Below are positions 20,463 through 29,194 of a stretch of DNA of 64,000 nt, piece after piece. The notes under the pieces are model-generated. The model was not told the origin of the DNA and searched no databases. It was given only the letters and a program-made list of their open reading frames with translations. The stretch comes from an uncultured Collinsella sp. GTDB lineage: Bacteria > Actinomycetota > Coriobacteriia > Coriobacteriales > Coriobacteriaceae. Position 1 is the first letter of the stretch. Every line of letters begins with the position of its first letter. Location: NCBI GenBank assembly GCA_900767675.1, contig CAAFZX010000020.1:1-64000 (forward strand), given 5' to 3'. Made by a program: the position numbers and the translations under genes.

Positions 20463-23333
20463 ATGAGTCGCCGCAACACCGAACTGCTCTTGCTCATCGC
20501 CTCGGCGTTCCCCGTCATCCTGCTCTATGCGATGTACGTGCTCACCGCGGGCGCCACGATTTCCTTTGAGACGCTCGCCGTGCCGATCGGCCTGTTCGCC
20601 GCCTTCGCCGCGGCGCATATCGCCGTGCGCATCCTGGCGCCCGGCGCCGACCCCGCCATACTGCCCATCGTCTTTGTGCTCTCGGGCATCGGCATCACAT
20701 TCGTGACGCGCCTGGCCCCCGACCTCGCCATCTCGCAGCTCATCATCTTGTTTGTCTCGGTGGCGCTCATGGTGGGAACGCTCGCACTGGTCAAGAACCT
20801 CGACGTGGTCATGCGCTACAAGTACACCTTTGGCATTATCGGCATCATCTTGCTGATGCTGCCGATCTTTATCGGCACCACGATCTCGGGCTCCAAGCTG
20901 TGGATTCGCATCGCGGGATTCACCATCCAGCCCGGCGAGTTCGCCAAGGTCTTCATCGTCCTGTTCCTGGCAGGCTATCTTGCCGAGAACCGCGAGCTGC
21001 TCTCCATCTCCAACCGCAAGATCCTGGGCCTCAAGATTCCGCGCTTTCGCCTGCTGCTGCCGCTGTTTGCCGTGTGGGGCGTGTGCCTGCTCATCGTCGT
21101 CTTCGAACGCGACCTGGGCTCGGCCGTCCTGTTCTACACCATCTTTTTGCTGATGCTCTATGTTGCCACGGGACGCTTTTCGTACGTCATCATCGGCCTT
21201 GCGCTGCTGGCCGTTGGCGCCGTGGGCGCCTACAAGTTCCTGTCGCACGTGCAGGTGCGCTTTCAGGTCTGGGTCGATCCGTTTAAAGACGCCCAGGGCC
21301 AGGGCTACCAGATCGTACAGTCACTTTACTCGCTGGCTGACGGCGGCCTGGTTGGCGTCGGCATTGGCAACGGCATGGCAAACAACATCCCCGTCGTCGA
21401 GTCTGACTTTATCTTCTCGGCCATCGGCGAGGAAATGGGCCTTTTGGGCGGCGGCGCCGCGCTCATCCTGTTTATGCTTTTTGCCGTGCGCGGCCTCACC
21501 ACGGCAGCCCGCGCCAAGTCCGACCTTGCCGCCTTTAGCGCGACCGGCCTTACGGCGGCCATCAGCTTCCAGGCATTCTTAATCGTCGGCGGCGTAACCC
21601 GCCTGATCCCGCTGACCGGCGTCACCCTGCCCTTTATGAGCCAGGGCGGCTCCTCGCTGCTGGCGAGTTTTATCATCGTCGCGCTGCTGCTGCGCGCCGG
21701 CGACGAGGCAACCGGACGCGAAGCCGAGCTCACCGGCACCGGCACCATGGCCGCCCTCACCGATGACCAGGTCGCATCCTCCGCTGCCCCGACCGGTACG
21801 CGTTTTGCCAACGCACCTTCCTACGGCAACGGCAGCCACTCCGCGGGTTCTCGCATGCGTCGTCGCCTGCTCGACACGCCTGAGTCCGGCGTGCTCGGCC
21901 GCGTGGCACTTGCTAACCGTCTGACTCGTGCCGTGTTTGCCTTTACGGCGCTGTTCGCCATCCTTATCGGCAACCTCACCTATGTCCAGGTCATCAAGGC
22001 AAAGGACTACCAGGACATGCCGACCAACAACCACACCATCGCCCGCTCCAAGTACATCCAGCGTGGCTCTATCATCACGTCCGACGGCGTGACGCTAGCC
22101 GAGTCGCTGCAGCAGGAGGACGGCACCTACGCCCGTTCCTACCCCAACGGCAACATGGCCGCGCACGTGGTGGGCTACGTGAGCCAGCAATACGGCACCG
22201 CCGGCATCGAGAGCGTCATGAACGATACGCTTACCGGCTCCAAGGATTACTCCAGCTGGAACAACGCCATCGCGTCGCTCGCGGGGCAGACCCAGCCGGG
22301 CAATACCGCCAAGCTCACCATCGACTCGCGCATCCAGACGGCTGCCGAGCAGGCGCTCAAGGGCTTTAAGGGCGCTGTGGTGGTCATGGATCCGCGCACC
22401 GGTGCGGTCCTTGCGTGCGCGAGCTCGCCCACTTACGACAACACCAACATCGATGCGCTGCTCCAGTCGGGCGGCGGCGAGGACGGCTCCATGTACGACC
22501 GCGCCATGGACGCGCTGTACACCCCGGGCTCGACCTTTAAGGTCGTCACACTCTCCGCGGCGCTCGAAACCGGCACCGCCAGCCTTACCAGCACGTACCA
22601 GGCGCCCGGCTCCATGGATATTGGCAACGCGCCGGTCACCAACTATGCCAACGAGAGCTACGGCACCATCAGCCTGCAGCAGGCCTTCGCCGTGTCGTCC
22701 AACGTCGTCTTTGGCCAGGTGGCCAACGAGATCGGCGCCAGCTCGCTCGTCCAGTTTGCCAACGCCTTTGGCTACGGCCAAAAGCTCGGCCAGGATCTGA
22801 CCACCGCGGCTTCCATCATGGCCGACCCGTCGCTTATGACCGAGTGGGAGACTGCTTGGGCAGGCGCCGGCCAGCCCGTCGGCATGGACCACACGCCTGG
22901 CCCGCAGACCACCGTTATGCAGAATTGCGTAATCGCTGCCGCTATCGCCAACAGCGGCGTAGTCATGGACCCGTTCTTTGTGTCCCAGATACTCGCCCCG
23001 GACGGAACCGTGGTCAAGACCACGCAGTCCCGCTCGCTGGGCCAGGCTGTCAGTTCTGCCACGGCCGACCAGGTCAAGCAGGCCATGCTCGCCGTCGTCC
23101 AGTCCGGTACCGGCACCGATGCCCAGATTCCGGGCGTCAAGGTTGCCGGCAAGACCGGTTCGGCCGAGACCGGCGGCACTAACGTCAACTCTATGTTTGT
23201 TGGCTTTGCACCTTACGATTCACCCACGGTTGCCATCTCGGTGGCCCTGGAGGATTTCGACAAACACGACGTCGAGGCGGCCAAGATTGCCGGCATCGTC
23301 CTGACCGCGGCGCTCGCCGCACAGGGAGCGTGA
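20463..23333 (+). CDS. SEDS (RodA/FtsW-type) polymerase fused to class B penicillin-binding protein
   Basis: One uninterrupted 956-residue frame that starts as a polytopic SEDS glycosyltransferase and ends as a transpeptidase. Residues 1 to about 430 have ten or so hydrophobic spans and SEDS motifs (GSKLWIRIAGFTIQPGEFAK, VVFERDLGSAVLF, VESDFIFSAIGEEMG, PFMSQGGSS). A linker of about 55 residues follows, then the PBP anchor (about 490-512), a PbpA-type dimerisation domain, and a transpeptidase with active-site Ser690 in STFK, SSN at 745-747 and KTG from Lys897. The start at 20463 follows GGGAGTG. In most actinobacteria these are two neighbouring genes, rodA and pbpA. A single chain would give fixed one-to-one glycan polymerisation and crosslinking, regulated by the kinases on both sides. 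Confidence 0.94.
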   Translation: MSRRNTELLLLIASAFPVILLYAMYVLTAGATISFETLAVPIGLFAAFAAAHIAVRILAPGADPAILPIVFVLSGIGITFVTRLAPDLAISQLIILFVSVALMVGTLALVKNLDVVMRYKYTFGIIGIILLMLPIFIGTTISGSKLWIRIAGFTIQPGEFAKVFIVLFLAGYLAENRELLSISNRKILGLKIPRFRLLLPLFAVWGVCLLIVVFERDLGSAVLFYTIFLLMLYVATGRFSYVIIGLALLAVGAVGAYKFLSHVQVRFQVWVDPFKDAQGQGYQIVQSLYSLADGGLVGVGIGNGMANNIPVVESDFIFSAIGEEMGLLGGGAALILFMLFAVRGLTTAARAKSDLAAFSATGLTAAISFQAFLIVGGVTRLIPLTGVTLPFMSQGGSSLLASFIIVALLLRAGDEATGREAELTGTGTMAALTDDQVASSAAPTGTRFANAPSYGNGSHSAGSRMRRRLLDTPESGVLGRVALANRLTRAVFAFTALFAILIGNLTYVQVIKAKDYQDMPTNNHTIARSKYIQRGSIITSDGVTLAESLQQEDGTYARSYPNGNMAAHVVGYVSQQYGTAGIESVMNDTLTGSKDYSSWNNAIASLAGQTQPGNTAKLTIDSRIQTAAEQALKGFKGAVVVMDPRTGAVLACASSPTYDNTNIDALLQSGGGEDGSMYDRAMDALYTPGSTFKVVTLSAALETGTASLTSTYQAPGSMDIGNAPVTNYANESYGTISLQQAFAVSSNVVFGQVANEIGASSLVQFANAFGYGQKLGQDLTTAASIMADPSLMTEWETAWAGAGQPVGMDHTPGPQTTVMQNCVIAAAIANSGVVMDPFFVSQILAPDGTVVKTTQSRSLGQAVSSATADQVKQAMLAVVQSGTGTDAQIPGVKVAGKTGSAETGGTNVNSMFVGFAPYDSPTVAISVALEDFDKHDVEAAKIAGIVLTAALAAQGA

Positions 23334-23465
23334 TGCCCGTGATCAAAGCGGATACTTGGGGCGCGCCGCGGCCGATGAGCTAGCGGCAACGCGCCACACG
23401 GCCCCAGCGGCCACACATTTGGTACTACACATATCGTTGAGCGAATAGTTATGTTAGGAGCAGGA

Positions 23466-25409
23466 ATGGAACAGAGGGTCCTCGGGGGAAGATACCTCCT
23501 CAAGGATAAGGTGGGAACGGGCGGTATGGCGACCGTCTTCCGTGCACAGGATCAGGTCCTCGACCGCACGGTTGCCGTCAAGATTATGCTGCCGCAGTAT
23601 GCCGGCGACGCCACCTTCGCCGCCCGCTTTAAGCAGGAGGCCCAGGCAGCTGCCGGCCTATCCTCCCCCTATATCGTGGGCGTCTACGACTGGGGAAAGG
23701 ACGGCGACACCTATTACATCGTCATGGAGTACCTGCGCGGTACCGACCTTAAAAGCGGCATCAAGAGCCACGGCGCCCTCGATCCCAAGAAAGTAGCGCA
23801 AATCGGCTCGCAGATCAGCTCCGCGCTTTCGGTCGCGCACAAGCACGAGATCATCCACCGCGACATCAAGCCGCAAAACATCATGGTGCTACCCGACGGC
23901 AACATCAAGGTAATGGATTTTGGCATCGCGCGCGCCAAGAACAGCCATCTCACGCAGGATAACAACGTGCTGGGCACCGCCCACTATGTAAGCCCCGAGC
24001 AGACCCGCGGCCAGGACCTCGGCCCCACCTCGGATATCTACTCGCTGGGTGTCGTCATGTACGAGTGCGCCACCGGCCGCGTACCCTTTGACGGCGACGA
24101 CGCCATCTCGGTCGCGCTCAAGCAGGTCAACGAGCTCCCCATCCCGCCGAGTCAGATCAACTCCGGCGTCGATGCCGACCTGGAGCGTATCATCCTCAAG
24201 TGCATGGAGAAGGACCCGGCAAACCGCTTCCAGACGGCCGACGAGCTGCGCCAGGTGCTCAACAGCTACCTGTCCGGCCGTGCCGTCAACGTCTCGGAGC
24301 CCACGCGCATCATCGGTGCCGCCGGCGACCTGGGTGCCACCAAGACCCGCGAGCTTTCCGACTCAACGCGCGCTATGGTTCGTCCCGTCTCGGGCGTGAG
24401 CGGTCAGAACACCACCCGTAGCGCTGTCTCGGGCTCCACGGGCTCCTACGAGGTCGAGAAGCCTAAGTCCAACAAGAACAAGATCATCGCCGCCGTGATT
24501 GCCGCCGTCGCCGTGATTGGCGTTGTGGTGGCCTTTGCCACGGGCATGTTCAGTGGCGAACAGGTCACAGTGCCCGACGTGCTGGGCAAGGACCAGGAAA
24601 CCGCTATTGAGCAGATCAAGGAAGCCGGCCTTGAGGTTGGCACCGTCGACCAGAGCTACAACGACGATGTCGACGAGGGAAAGGTCGCCGAGCAGACCCC
24701 CAACGGCAACACCAAGAAAGCCAAGGGCACGAGGGTGAACTTGGTAATCTCCAAGGGCCCTAAGCCCTCCGAGAAGGTTGAGGTTCCGCAGCTCGTCGGC
24801 CTGACCAAGGACCAGGCCGAGGCCGCACTGGCAAGCGTGGGCCTGAAGGGCAGCGCTTCGGAGGAAGCCAATGAGGCCGAAGAGGGCCAGGTCTTTGAGC
24901 AGACCACTGCTGCCGGCAAGGAGGTCGAGAAGGGCACGACCATCTCGTACAAGGTCTCCAGCGGCCCGGACACCACCTCGGTGCCCGATTTGACCGATAT
25001 GACCGAGGCCCAAGCGCGCAACGCTCTCGACATGGCCGGCTTTGGCGTCGACGTGAGCTACCAGGAAAACGACTCGGTTACTGAGGGTACTGTAATTAGC
25101 TGGAACCCCAGCGGCAAGCAGAAGCCCGGTACCACGATCACCGTCGTCATCGCCAAGAAGTCCGGCAAGGCCAGCGTCCCGGGCAACCTGTACGGCAAGA
25201 GCATCTCCGCCGCCGTCACCGCGCTCAACAACGCCGGTTTCTACAACATCGGCTTCTGTGACCAGAACGGCAACCCTGTGAGCGGCAACGAGAATGCCAC
25301 CGTTACGGGCGTCTCCCCCACCGGTAAGCAGTCCACCGACACCACGATCACGCTGACGGTTTCCGTCTCCGGTTCCAGCTCCGGCGACGACTCCGAGTCT
25401 AGCAACTAA
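23466..25409 (+). CDS. pknB: PASTA-domain Ser/Thr kinase PknB
   Basis: A 647-residue transmembrane kinase. The kinase domain (about 10-270) has VGTGGMATVF, ATP-binding Lys39 (VAVKIM), HRDIKPQN with Asp133, DFG at Asp151 and YVSPEQ. A juxtamembrane Thr/Ser-rich linker precedes one membrane span (about 338-360). Four PASTA repeats follow (about 362-640), starting at VTVPDVLGKD, VEVPQLVGLT, TSVPDLTDMT and ASVPGNLYGK. PASTA repeats bind peptidoglycan fragments or lipid II, so this protein links wall state to phosphorylation. The ATG at 23466 was preferred to an upstream frame start at 23451 because AGGAG sits 6 bases before it. It is the last gene of the cluster and is followed by a strong terminator. 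Confidence 0.96.
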   Translation: MEQRVLGGRYLLKDKVGTGGMATVFRAQDQVLDRTVAVKIMLPQYAGDATFAARFKQEAQAAAGLSSPYIVGVYDWGKDGDTYYIVMEYLRGTDLKSGIKSHGALDPKKVAQIGSQISSALSVAHKHEIIHRDIKPQNIMVLPDGNIKVMDFGIARAKNSHLTQDNNVLGTAHYVSPEQTRGQDLGPTSDIYSLGVVMYECATGRVPFDGDDAISVALKQVNELPIPPSQINSGVDADLERIILKCMEKDPANRFQTADELRQVLNSYLSGRAVNVSEPTRIIGAAGDLGATKTRELSDSTRAMVRPVSGVSGQNTTRSAVSGSTGSYEVEKPKSNKNKIIAAVIAAVAVIGVVVAFATGMFSGEQVTVPDVLGKDQETAIEQIKEAGLEVGTVDQSYNDDVDEGKVAEQTPNGNTKKAKGTRVNLVISKGPKPSEKVEVPQLVGLTKDQAEAALASVGLKGSASEEANEAEEGQVFEQTTAAGKEVEKGTTISYKVSSGPDTTSVPDLTDMTEAQARNALDMAGFGVDVSYQENDSVTEGTVISWNPSGKQKPGTTITVVIAKKSGKASVPGNLYGKSISAAVTALNNAGFYNIGFCDQNGNPVSGNENATVTGVSPTGKQSTDTTITLTVSVSGSSSGDDSESSN

Positions 25410-25461
25410 CGTCAATCGCTTGTTGCTCCGAGCGGTTTAGACCGCAAACACATTCGCTCAG

Positions 25462-25503
25462 AAGCGCCCGCTTGCTCCCCCAGCAAGCGGGCGCTTTTCT
25501 TTT
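25462..25503 (+). terminator. Strong rho-independent terminator after pknB
   Basis: A perfect 15-bp stem (25462-25476 with 25482-25496) with a CCCCC loop is followed by TTTTCTTTT. It lies about 50 bases after the pknB stop and ends the kinase/phosphatase/PBP operon. Confidence 0.92.
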
Positions 25504-25535
25504 GACGTGGGATTACCGCCCATGGATGAGCGTAA

Positions 25536-25665
25536 CTTTAAACCAGAAGAGCCCGGCACCATAGCGATACCGAGCTCAATCAATCTCTGGTGCCCCCGGG
25601 CGGATTCGAAAACTCCCCCCCCCGCGGGGAAATTGGTGACGCGGGTGTCGACGGTTCAAATCCTG
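25536..25665. repeat. Duplicated tRNA-Arg 3' segment and flank, with a chimeric tRNA fragment
   Basis: A segment starting TTTAAACCAGAAGAGCCCGG at about 25536 recurs at about 25667. In both copies it leads into the 3' end of a tRNA read on the minus strand (25588-25610 is identical to 25719-25741, covering CCA, the acceptor side and the T-arm). In the left copy the match stops there, a C-run follows, and then a plus-strand piece (about 25636-25665) repeats the tRNA's anticodon-side and T-arm sequence with two changes. The whole looks like a scar left by site-specific insertion or by unequal recombination at the tRNA 3' end. Confidence 0.65.
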
Positions 25666-25677
25666 CCTTTAAACCAG

Positions 25678-25711
25678 AAGAGCCCGGCACCGTGGTGGTA
25701 CCGGGCTCGGC
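25678..25711 (-). terminator. Terminator of the tRNA-Arg gene
   Basis: On the minus strand, the sequence just after the tRNA forms a stem of GAGCCCGGTACC with GGTGCCGGGCTC (one wobble pair) around a 5-base loop, then TTCTGGTTT. It is well placed to end the tRNA transcript. A degenerate copy lies at about 25547-25577. Confidence 0.75.
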
Positions 25712-25718
25712 AAATCTC

Positions 25719-25794
25719 TGGTGCCCCCGGGCGGATTCGAACCGTCGACACCCGCTTTAGGAGAGCGGTGCTCTATCCCCTGAGCTACGGAGGC
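25719..25794 (-). tRNA. tRNA-Arg (anticodon CCT)
   Basis: A 76-base tRNA including the encoded CCA. The acceptor stem pairs GCCTCCG with CGGGGGC (one G-T pair). The D-arm has GCTCAGGGGATAGAGC, the anticodon stem CCGCT/AGCGG holds the loop CTCCTAA (anticodon CCT, reading AGG), and the T-arm has GGTTCGAATCC. All cloverleaf elements are intact. A terminator follows it, and a partial copy of its 3' end lies 130 bases away. Confidence 0.96.
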
Positions 25795-25858
25795 ATGTTG
25801 TACTAGTGTAGCAGATTTACGCCGCTGTAATGCAGCGTATAGCCACTCTTCGAAGTGA

Positions 25859-25905
25859 TAGTCATTGGGGACGTTCTTTAATGATTAGTCGTTTAAGAAC
25901 GTCGC
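25859..25905. repeat. Copy of the GTCATTGGGGACGTTCTT palindromic repeat (partly degenerate)
   Basis: TAGTCATTGGGGACGTTCTT is followed by TAATGATTAGTCGTT and AAGAACGTC, after which the right arm is lost. The better-preserved copy is at 29509-29566 and a half copy at 45812-45843. It lies between the tRNA-Arg gene and the end of the DUF956 gene. Confidence 0.7.
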
Positions 25906-25911
25906 AGGCGA

Positions 25912-26310
25912 CTAGTTACCTTTGTGGAAGAGGTTTTTGATAACGGAGGGGATGCTCTTGGCGCCCTTGGCCGTCACATCGATAAAATCGGGCGAACGCA
26001 CGAGCTTATCCTCGTCGACGTACTTGCGGACCGCACGAAGCGTCTCTTTGTCGTCGCGCGTCGAAAACGTAAAGTGACCGTTGTCCTTGGTGAAGATGGC
26101 AAAACGCGTAATCTTCTTGGTGCCGCGCAAAACCTCGGCGGCAATATAGTCGACCTCGTCCCACGGGATTTGAATATAATCCTCGGGATTGCGCTCGTTA
26201 TAGTACTCGAACGCCTTATTGCCCACCATCACGTTACCGTGGCTGGTAAGCCCCATCAGGCAGGTTGCCGGCGTTGCCAGATCGACCGTGCTGTTCTGAG
26301 ATTGCGCCAT
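25912..26310 (-). CDS. DUF956/ManO-like PTS accessory protein
   Basis: A 132-residue cytoplasmic protein starting MAQSQNSTVDLATPATCLMG. Features include GNVMVGNKAFEYYNERNPED, IPWDEVDYIAAEV, ITRFAIFTKDNGHFTFST and a C-terminal SPDFIDV. These match DUF956 (ManO), a small protein almost always encoded after mannose-family PTS genes in Firmicutes. The ATG at 26310 has GGAGGGCGAG upstream. It lies 121 bases after manZ, separated by a hairpin that may reduce its expression relative to the transporter. Its biochemical role is unknown, with modulation of the PTS usually proposed. Confidence 0.85.
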   Translation of the reverse strand: MAQSQNSTVDLATPATCLMGLTSHGNVMVGNKAFEYYNERNPEDYIQIPWDEVDYIAAEVLRGTKKITRFAIFTKDNGHFTFSTRDDKETLRAVRKYVDEDKLVRSPDFIDVTAKGAKSIPSVIKNLFHKGN

Positions 26311-26339
26311 ACGCGCCTCGCCCTCCAATAAAAACAATC

Positions 26340-26373
26340 GGACCGCATCCAGTGTACCCACCGGGTGCGGTCC
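26340..26373 (-). terminator. Hairpin between manZ and the DUF956 gene
   Basis: On the minus strand GGACCGCACCC pairs with GGATGCGGTCC (one mismatch) and is followed by an AT-rich tail containing TTGTTTTTATT. It probably terminates part of the manXYZ transcript and lets some through to the DUF956 gene. Confidence 0.7.
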
Positions 26374-26430
26374 GTTTCAATGGCTCAAAAGCCCTTGCCT
26401 AGCGACTCTCGGTCTTAAGCCGAAGCGTGC

Positions 26431-27351
26431 TTACATGAAGCCGCAGACGCGACCGATGATGCCGACGGCGAAGAGAGCCAGAATGATGACGATCGGGCTG
26501 ACCTTCTTCTTGAGGAGCTTGCAGACCAGCAGGGTCAGGCACACAGCGGCAAGGCCGGGGATGAGCTGATCGAGGTTGGCCTGAAGCGTAGTAACCTTGA
26601 CCTGATCAAGAGCAGTACCGCCGATGGAGTTATACATCGTCAGTGCTTCCTTGACACCCTCGGAACCGGAGGGCAGGTTAGCCCAGTCGATAAAGGCGCC
26701 AGCAGACTGCGTGACCTTGGAGACGACCGGGGTGAAGGAGATGGATACCCAGCGCTCGACCAGGGCGCCGATGATGAACATACCAAGGATCGAAGCACCC
26801 TCGGTGACCTTGCCCATCAGACCGCCGGAGAGGTCCTTGGCGATGGAAGAGCCGACCTTGTAGCCAAACTCCTGCGTGTACCACAGGAAGGCGTAACGGA
26901 TGATGTTCCACGCGAAGAAGAACAGTAGCGGACCGGCAATGCTGCCGGACAGGGCCAGGGAAGCGCCCAGAGCGCCCAGAATCGGGCGAAGGGTGAACCA
27001 GAAGGCGGGGTCGCCGACGCCGGCGAGCGGGCCCATCATACCGACCTTGACGCCCTGAATGGCGACGTCGTCAATCGGAGCACCGTTGGCGCGCTCCTCC
27101 TCGAGGGCGAGGGTGACGCCAATGACGGGGGCGGAAACATAGGGGTGGGTGTTATAGAACTCCAGGTGGCGCTTAAGGGCGGCAATCTGGTCATCCTTGC
27201 TGGTGTAGAGCTTCTTGATCGCAGGGATCATTGCGAAGCACCAGCCGCCGTTCTGCATACGCTCGTAGTTCCACGAGCCCTGAAGGAACTGATGACGGAA
27301 GCAAACCTTCTTGCGGTCAGCCTTGGTGAGCTGAATCTTGTTCTCTGCCAT
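26431..27351 (-). CDS. manZ: Mannose-family PTS IID component
   Basis: A 306-residue membrane protein with the IID signature near its start (RHQFLQGSWNYERMQNGGW) and a GPLAGVGDP motif with conserved glycines near residue 115. Several hydrophobic spans occur at about 130-165 and the C-terminus. With IIC it forms the sugar channel of the mannose-type phosphotransferase system. The ATG at 27351 was chosen because AGGAGGGGAG lies 7 bases before it; an in-frame start 3 codons earlier overlaps that site. The gene follows manY by 16 bases. Substrate (mannose, glucose, fructose or an amino sugar) cannot be read from sequence. Confidence 0.95.
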   Translation of the reverse strand: MAENKIQLTKADRKKVCFRHQFLQGSWNYERMQNGGWCFAMIPAIKKLYTSKDDQIAALKRHLEFYNTHPYVSAPVIGVTLALEEERANGAPIDDVAIQGVKVGMMGPLAGVGDPAFWFTLRPILGALGASLALSGSIAGPLLFFFAWNIIRYAFLWYTQEFGYKVGSSIAKDLSGGLMGKVTEGASILGMFIIGALVERWVSISFTPVVSKVTQSAGAFIDWANLPSGSEGVKEALTMYNSIGGTALDQVKVTTLQANLDQLIPGLAAVCLTLLVCKLLKKKVSPIVIILALFAVGIIGRVCGFM

Positions 27352-27367
27352 ATGTATCACTCCCCTC

Positions 27368-28186
27368 CTACTCGTAATCGTTCAGAATGTCGCCGAGCGG
27401 GTCGCCGGAGCCACCGCCCATGCCGCCACCCTGCTTGGCCAGATCCTTAAGGCCAAGGTAGATGAGGGCAAGGGAGATGCCGATGAGGCCAAGGGCGATC
27501 AGCGTGAGCTGAGGGATGGCAGCAAGGACAAAGCCGAGGATGAAGAACGGCCAAGTCTCCTTGGTGGCCATCATGTTGATGACCATGGCGTAACCGACGG
27601 AAGCGACCATGCCGCCGCCGACGGCCATGCCGCCGGACAGCCAGTCGGGCATCGCGTTAAGCGCGTTGGTAACTGCCTCGGCCGGGATGATGCACAGAAG
27701 TACTGCCGGGATGGCGATACGAAGGCCCTGCATAAGGATGGCAATGTACTGCCAGCGCTCGATGCCGGCGAAGTCGCCCTTCTCGGCGCAACCGTCCATG
27801 GCGTGAGCGATAGCGGTAGCCAGGGTACGGCAGATCATGGTCAGGAACAGGCCAGCGACCGACAGCGGGACGGCGACGGCGATAGCGGCGGTAACGGCCT
27901 TGCCCGAATCGGTGGCACCGCCGTTGAGGGCGAGCACCATGATGATCGAAGAGGCGACCGAGGCCAGAGCGGCGTCAGGCGCGACGGCGGCGCCGACGTT
28001 GGCCCAGCCAAGGGCCATCATCTGGAGCGAACCGCCCAGGAGGATGCCCTCCTGAAGGTGACCGGTTACGAGACCGATAAGCGTGCATGCCACGAGCGGC
28101 TGATGGAACTGGAACTCATCCAGAATGCCTTCCATACCGGCAAGCAACGCGACAATCGCAACAAGCAGAATAGTGATTGCAGACAT
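27368..28186 (-). CDS. manY: Mannose-family PTS IIC component
   Basis: A 272-residue very hydrophobic protein, the usual IIC length. It starts MSAITILLVAIVALLAGMEG and contains QFHQPLVACTLIGLVTGHLQ, the conserved IIC region near residues 26-45, then GGSLQMMALGWANVGAA. A Gly-rich tail (KQGGGMGGGSGDPLGDI) follows. It lies between the IIAB and IID genes with gaps of 18 and 16 bases, so the three are one transcript. It forms the transport path together with IID and receives phosphate from IIAB. Confidence 0.95.
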   Translation of the reverse strand: MSAITILLVAIVALLAGMEGILDEFQFHQPLVACTLIGLVTGHLQEGILLGGSLQMMALGWANVGAAVAPDAALASVASSIIMVLALNGGATDSGKAVTAAIAVAVPLSVAGLFLTMICRTLATAIAHAMDGCAEKGDFAGIERWQYIAILMQGLRIAIPAVLLCIIPAEAVTNALNAMPDWLSGGMAVGGGMVASVGYAMVINMMATKETWPFFILGFVLAAIPQLTLIALGLIGISLALIYLGLKDLAKQGGGMGGGSGDPLGDILNDYE

Positions 28187-28204
28187 GTATCGGACCCTCC
28201 TTTA

Positions 28205-29194
28205 CTATGCTTGAGCGGCCAGTTCGGCCTTAGCTTTCTTCAACATGGCGTCGAGATCCTCGGAGGAATCCGAAGGAACCTTGCGGACCTCGAACTTGAC
28301 GCCCTTGGCCTTGAGGGCCTCGAGAGTCTTGACGTCGTCATCGCCCATAGCGACGGCGTTGGTGACGACGACCTTGCCCTTGGAGTGAGCCATGGAACCG
28401 ATGTTGACTTCCTTGATGTCGACGCCGGCCTCGATGGCCTTGAGCAGATCCTGCGGGTTCTCGAAGAGCAGCATGGCCTTGGTGTCACCAAAGCGCGTGT
28501 CCTTGACGACCTCGGCCATCTTCTTGATGGGCACGACGTTGGCATGGACTCCCGGAGGGGCAGCCTGCTCGATCATGGTCTTGCGGAGCTCGTCGTGAGC
28601 AACGCCGTCGGAAACCACGATGATGCGGTTGGGGTTGATCTGCTTGGTCCACGTGGTGGCCACCTGACCATGAAGCAGACGGGTGTCGATACGGACGTGG
28701 GCAATCTTGATGTGCCCGTCGCCGATGACCGTTCCCGGAGGGATGGCGCCTGCAGGAGCAGCGGCGGCCGCAGCCGGCTTCTTCTCCTCGGGCTCCAGAG
28801 ACTCGGGCTTGACGCGCACGCCAGCCTTAGCCTCAGTCACGAGATGTTTTGCGATCGCATGTGCAGTGTTCTTTGCGTCAAAGCGCTGCGAATATGCCTC
28901 GATGAGCATAGGCAGGTTGACACCGGTGACGATAGCCCAGGAATCGTGGCCCTCGATGAGCCCGCTGATCTGGTTGAACGGCGTGCCGCCCCACAGATCA
29001 ACGAGGAAGAGCACCTGCTCCTGGTCCTCGAAGGAAGCGACTGCTTCCTCGACCTTGGCACGGAAGTCGTCGGGGCCCATGCTCGGCTCGAGCGAGACCA
29101 CGGCTACAGACGGCTGATCGCCAAAGACCATCGAGCCCGTCTGCTTGATTCCAGCAGCCAAGTCCCCGTGGCTAGCAAGAACAATACTTACCAT
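28205..29194 (-). CDS. manX: Mannose-family PTS IIAB component
   Basis: A 329-residue cytoplasmic fusion of IIA and IIB. The IIA part (about 1-125) carries the phosphorylated His9 in VLASHGDLA. A Pro/Ala linker (about 135-155) leads to the IIB part with His175 in RLLHGQVATTW, which passes phosphate to the sugar. The ATG at 29194 has AGGAGG 7 bases upstream; a GTG one codon earlier is less likely. It is the first gene of the manXYZ operon, and 360 bases of intergenic DNA lie upstream. In Firmicutes such operons are often controlled by sigma-54, but no convincing -24/-12 element was found here. Confidence 0.95.
   Translation of the reverse strand: MVSIVLASHGDLAAGIKQTGSMVFGDQPSVAVVSLEPSMGPDDFRAKVEEAVASFEDQEQVLFLVDLWGGTPFNQISGLIEGHDSWAIVTGVNLPMLIEAYSQRFDAKNTAHAIAKHLVTEAKAGVRVKPESLEPEEKKPAAAAAAPAGAIPPGTVIGDGHIKIAHVRIDTRLLHGQVATTWTKQINPNRIIVVSDGVAHDELRKTMIEQAAPPGVHANVVPIKKMAEVVKDTRFGDTKAMLLFENPQDLLKAIEAGVDIKEVNIGSMAHSKGKVVVTNAVAMGDDDVKTLEALKAKGVKFEVRKVPSDSSEDLDAMLKKAKAELAAQA

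Noticed and set aside
25507..25806. 99-codon plus-strand frame over the tRNA-Arg duplication
   Set aside because: It is created by the antisense of the tRNA and its repeated flank, and it spans tRNA sequence, so it is not a gene.
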